Source: Lamellibrachia satsuma
Lineage: Eukaryota > Annelida > Polychaeta > Sabellida > Siboglinidae
Reading direction: 5' to 3'
NCBI GenBank assembly: GCA_033239005.1
Contig: BSQZ01000006.1
Location: 8,647,662-8,711,661 of the forward strand
Length of the DNA: 64,000 nt
Shown here: positions 32,210 through 64,000 of the stretch, piece by piece
How positions within the stretch are numbered: the first letter of the stretch is position 1
Layout: each line of letters starts with the position of its first letter
Made by a program: the position numbers and the translations under genes
The notes under the pieces: model-generated
What the model was told of the DNA's origin: nothing
Seen by the model: the letters and a program-made list of their open reading frames with translations, nothing else
The model's database searches: none

Positions 32210-34600
32210 GCGTACTGAGAATTACTTACTAATTTGAGTTATTGAACGTAATGTTATGATAAAGGGAATTGCAATAACCAAGTATACTGCTAACAAGAGC
32301 AGTTGCAGTTTTAGCGACAGTAAAAGACATATAACGGCGAATACGACGAAGGTCACGAATATGATACAAGCAGCAACGACAAGTTTGTGAAATTTGCTGT
32401 CTAAGATTAAAAGTATTATTAAAGGTGACTCCTAAATTCCGTGCTGGAATTCTGGCTCAGCGTAGGTGTTGGGGAAACACAATCAAGTTTGCTACGCCGC
32501 TTTTGTGTGCCTATAATAAGAAACGCTGTTATATTAGCATTTAACTTTAATTTGCTGTTAGTCATCCAGTGGAATGCATTCTGGAGACAATCCCTGAGTA
32601 TAAAGAAAAATTTGTATCCGGAGTAGCCAAGGAAAGGTACATCTGTATATCATATGCATATAAGTGGTGGTCCAAGTTATGGGTTTGAATAACTTAGCTG
32701 AGTGGAGTAGTGTTAAGAGTAAAAAGACATGGTCCAATGTTGGTGACATGCAGTCCAATGTTGGTGACATGCAGTCCAATGTTGGTGACATGCAGTTAAT
32801 TATTGTAAGAGCAATGACAAACAAATATCAACTACATTTTATTGACAAGTTTTAGGAGCTTTTATCTAATGTTCGACGCTTGACGCGATTTTGTTAGCAT
32901 CGGCGGCCAGAACAGATATTTTATATGCTCTCAATGAGTGATGGTAGTTTATTCCAGTTGCATACAGTGTCTAGAAAAAAAATACTTATAGCAGTCATTC
33001 CCTTACAGCATTACGGCGTTCTGGAGAACAGCTAATCTGTTCGCCAAGCACTCTGAAATGTCTGGATAATCTACAGCTAGGAAACGGTTTCCCCAACACG
33101 TTGCCTTCTACCGATCTCTAGGATGTCACGGCTACACGTCTTCGGCTATAACTGATCCCTGATCACTCACGGCTATAACAAGTTCTCGACAATATAATAA
33201 ACTTTATTTTTTATTTCGACACAGTCAAATCCGGGGCTACTGTCCCGTACACTAGTGTGTACAAGCATTATCAATTCACACGATACAACGTGTATGTAGA
33301 TAGTGATAATAACAGTAAAAATAATACATGCGATGTATAAGATGTTAAACATTAATATGGTTCCTAATAACGAAAAGACGGATGGTCGTGTATATATGCG
33401 CACAGGTTTACATCATATATTCTGAATGCTGTAACTTTACCTACTCCGAATAATAATAACTTGTTTCACTAATACCTACCAACTACATTCTAACATGGTT
33501 GCAGACTGCAAAAAACGACATGACATATTCTGACACACACGTAGTACTCATGCAAATTATTTCGCAAGGTAACCGTGTGTTCTTCAATAGTGTTAAGCAT
33601 GTCTCGTGTGAAATCACGTGGATCCGTTGAAAAAGGTAAAACAACATTTTCAAGAAAATATAACGGTAATTTGTTAGACTCTCGCTAGTTTACTAGCTAA
33701 TGGTTTGTGTGCATATGACTTATCAAATTATGTTCTTCCTTTGATAGTTCTAGTCTTGAATATATGCTATAGCTGTTACGTAGGCCGTTAAACAGTGTTT
33801 TAAGTGTTGTGACTACATTAAAGCATACTAAAAAAAAATTGTGAATGAGATATTGCTGGGACAAATTGAAACATTTCCCCAGATAAATTGTAACATTGCG
33901 AAAAGTTTTACTCGGAGGAACCAACGTGTTGGGAAAGTGCCGCCCATTGTAACTAGGACGGCGATTAATAAATGTTTTGTAATTAACATGATTCTGTTCA
34001 TTATAGGTTTTGCACTGTGTTCCAATAGGGGATCTGCCTATTACTGTTTCTATAAGTATTTAGGTAAGGCGAATTAGATCTTATACGCTAATCATATATT
34101 CTATATATGTATTAAACAATTTAAAACCACGAATTGCATATACTGGTATATGTTACATTTTGTCGCAATGGTAACACATGTATGTTAAAACTTGTCCCGC
34201 TGACTGATACACATTGCCCCGCATCGGGGTAAGTTGTAACACTTTAGGAAACCCCATAAAACGTATCATTGCATTAAATACGTATAGAAGCATTTGTTAT
34301 TTGTGGGATATATTTGCGGTTTAGTTGGCATTAAAAACTTTTCGATCGACTAACAATTCAATCCTGAAATATGCTGTTTTTGTAACAACTAGCCCCTTTC
34401 TCCCCTACAATTACTTTACAATTTCCTACCATATTTTGAATTTACAACACAAAGCTTTTGATTGAGTACACATTATAGTCGTTCCACTAACGTTTTTCGA
34501 GCTATATAATTCCAATAATACAAATAATTATATTTTACATATAAACTATATAAGCCGATATCATTTTACGGTGTCTTCCGGTTTCATATGAGTCGAGCTG
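32210..34600. other. Non-coding stretch between Gypsy relic and gene R
   Basis: Holds three perfect copies of a 21-bp unit (32732-32794). Around 33830-34400 it is rich in GTAAC words near C/G runs (for example CCCCGCATCGGGG at about 34215) that recall the motif-rich insertion at 9920. No supported gene. The 3' UTR of gene R should start at 34637 and run leftward. Confidence 0.4.
32732..32794. repeat. 21-bp tandem repeat, three copies
   Basis: Three identical units of GTCCAATGTTGGTGACATGC plus A. Confidence 0.9.
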
Positions 34601-34637
34601 CACCAGAAGACAAGGTTTGGCAGTAATCGTCCTCACT

Positions 34638-63465
<28,828 letters not shown>

Positions 63466-63723
63466 CTGTAAGAAACAGTGATGTTTCATGGTAATAAATG
63501 TTGTTCTCACTTTATATAAGTTAAGTGCAAATACCCTGAAAGTGCAAGTACCCTCAAACTACCGAACAATGTCTCTGATATTCATCCCAGGTAATGTCTT
63601 CTGCCAGAAAATACTTATAAGAATGTTATAACAACATTGACGCACATCTATCAAAACAGTTATGATTCAGGAAGAACAGAGGGACAGTAGATGCTATCTT
63701 CATAGTGCGACAGACACCGGCAA

Positions 63724-64000
63724 TGTTGAAGATGTTGAGGTATATTGGAGTGGATCACAATATGACATCACTGATTGAAGCTATGTATGAAAATGTTGAA
63801 TGTGCAGTCGTCATCAATGGTCAACTGACATAATGGTGGAAATATAAGCGAGACAGGACAGTTTGTTATGCTGTTCACATTGTTCCTGGAGTTCGTCATG
63901 GCAGACCTGAACAGTGTATGCAAGGAGGTCATGCTAGATGCCATCCTCAGCTTTGACATTAGATACACAAATGACGTAACACTAATGTCCTCCGTGTTCG
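63724..64000 (+). mobile_element. LINE RT fragment, second copy, cut by window edge
   Basis: Closely similar to 38-283: the same GTTGAGGTAT...TTGGAGTGGATCACA start, then MADLNSVCKEVMLDA and SFDIRYTNDVTLMS. Same orientation as the first copy. Confidence 0.75.

Overview
The window is animal nuclear DNA. It is AT-rich and crowded with (TA)n, (GA)n and (GT)n microsatellites, LINE, hAT, Gypsy and MITE copies, and small GT-AG exons in long introns. CUB and ephrin-receptor-like cysteine-rich (GCC2/GCC3) modules mark it as metazoan. A marine invertebrate is my guess; I cannot name a clade.

The host coding content I can support is two head-to-tail genes on the minus strand, both modular cell-surface or secreted proteins. 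The right-hand gene ('gene R') enters from beyond position 64000 and ends at a stop codon at 34638. Its 20 exons in the window encode half a CUB domain, four full CUB domains, eight six-cysteine ephrin-receptor-like modules, an EGF-like module, a transmembrane helix and a short tail ending in a PDZ-ligand-like T-G-V. The 20 exons splice into one uninterrupted frame of 1090 residues plus stop. The left-hand gene ('gene L') starts at 20682 with a signal peptide. It continues through a 16-nt microexon and then CUB domains 1 to 6 and the first half of CUB 7 (15 exons, 801 codons without a stop), and runs off the left edge. Every CUB is built from the same two-exon cassette: a 116-nt exon (phase 1 in, phase 0 out) and a 229-250-nt exon (phase 0 in, phase 1 out). 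The introns between gene L cassettes are also recognisably homologous, so the array grew by tandem duplication. Exon types at the left edge of gene L match those at the right edge of gene R. This suggests two colinear paralogues, each seen only in part.

Layout from left to right: 1-20.7 kb gene L, with LINE relics, a 1.5-kb 12-bp minisatellite and microsatellites in its introns; 20.7-34.6 kb between the genes, with a perfect-arm (TA)n hairpin, a CpG-dense patch, several minus-strand LINE fragments and a decayed Gypsy element with PR-IN-RT-RH order; 34.6-64 kb gene R. Gene R introns hold a decayed transposon-like gene, a hammerhead-like hairpin, a near-perfect 243-bp inverted repeat, two TTAA-flanked MITE relatives and a complete-ended hAT element with an 8-bp target duplication.

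The two genes probably make adhesion- or recognition-type proteins: extracellular CUB arrays on a cysteine-rich stalk, membrane-anchored in gene R. Ligand and function cannot be read from the sequence.
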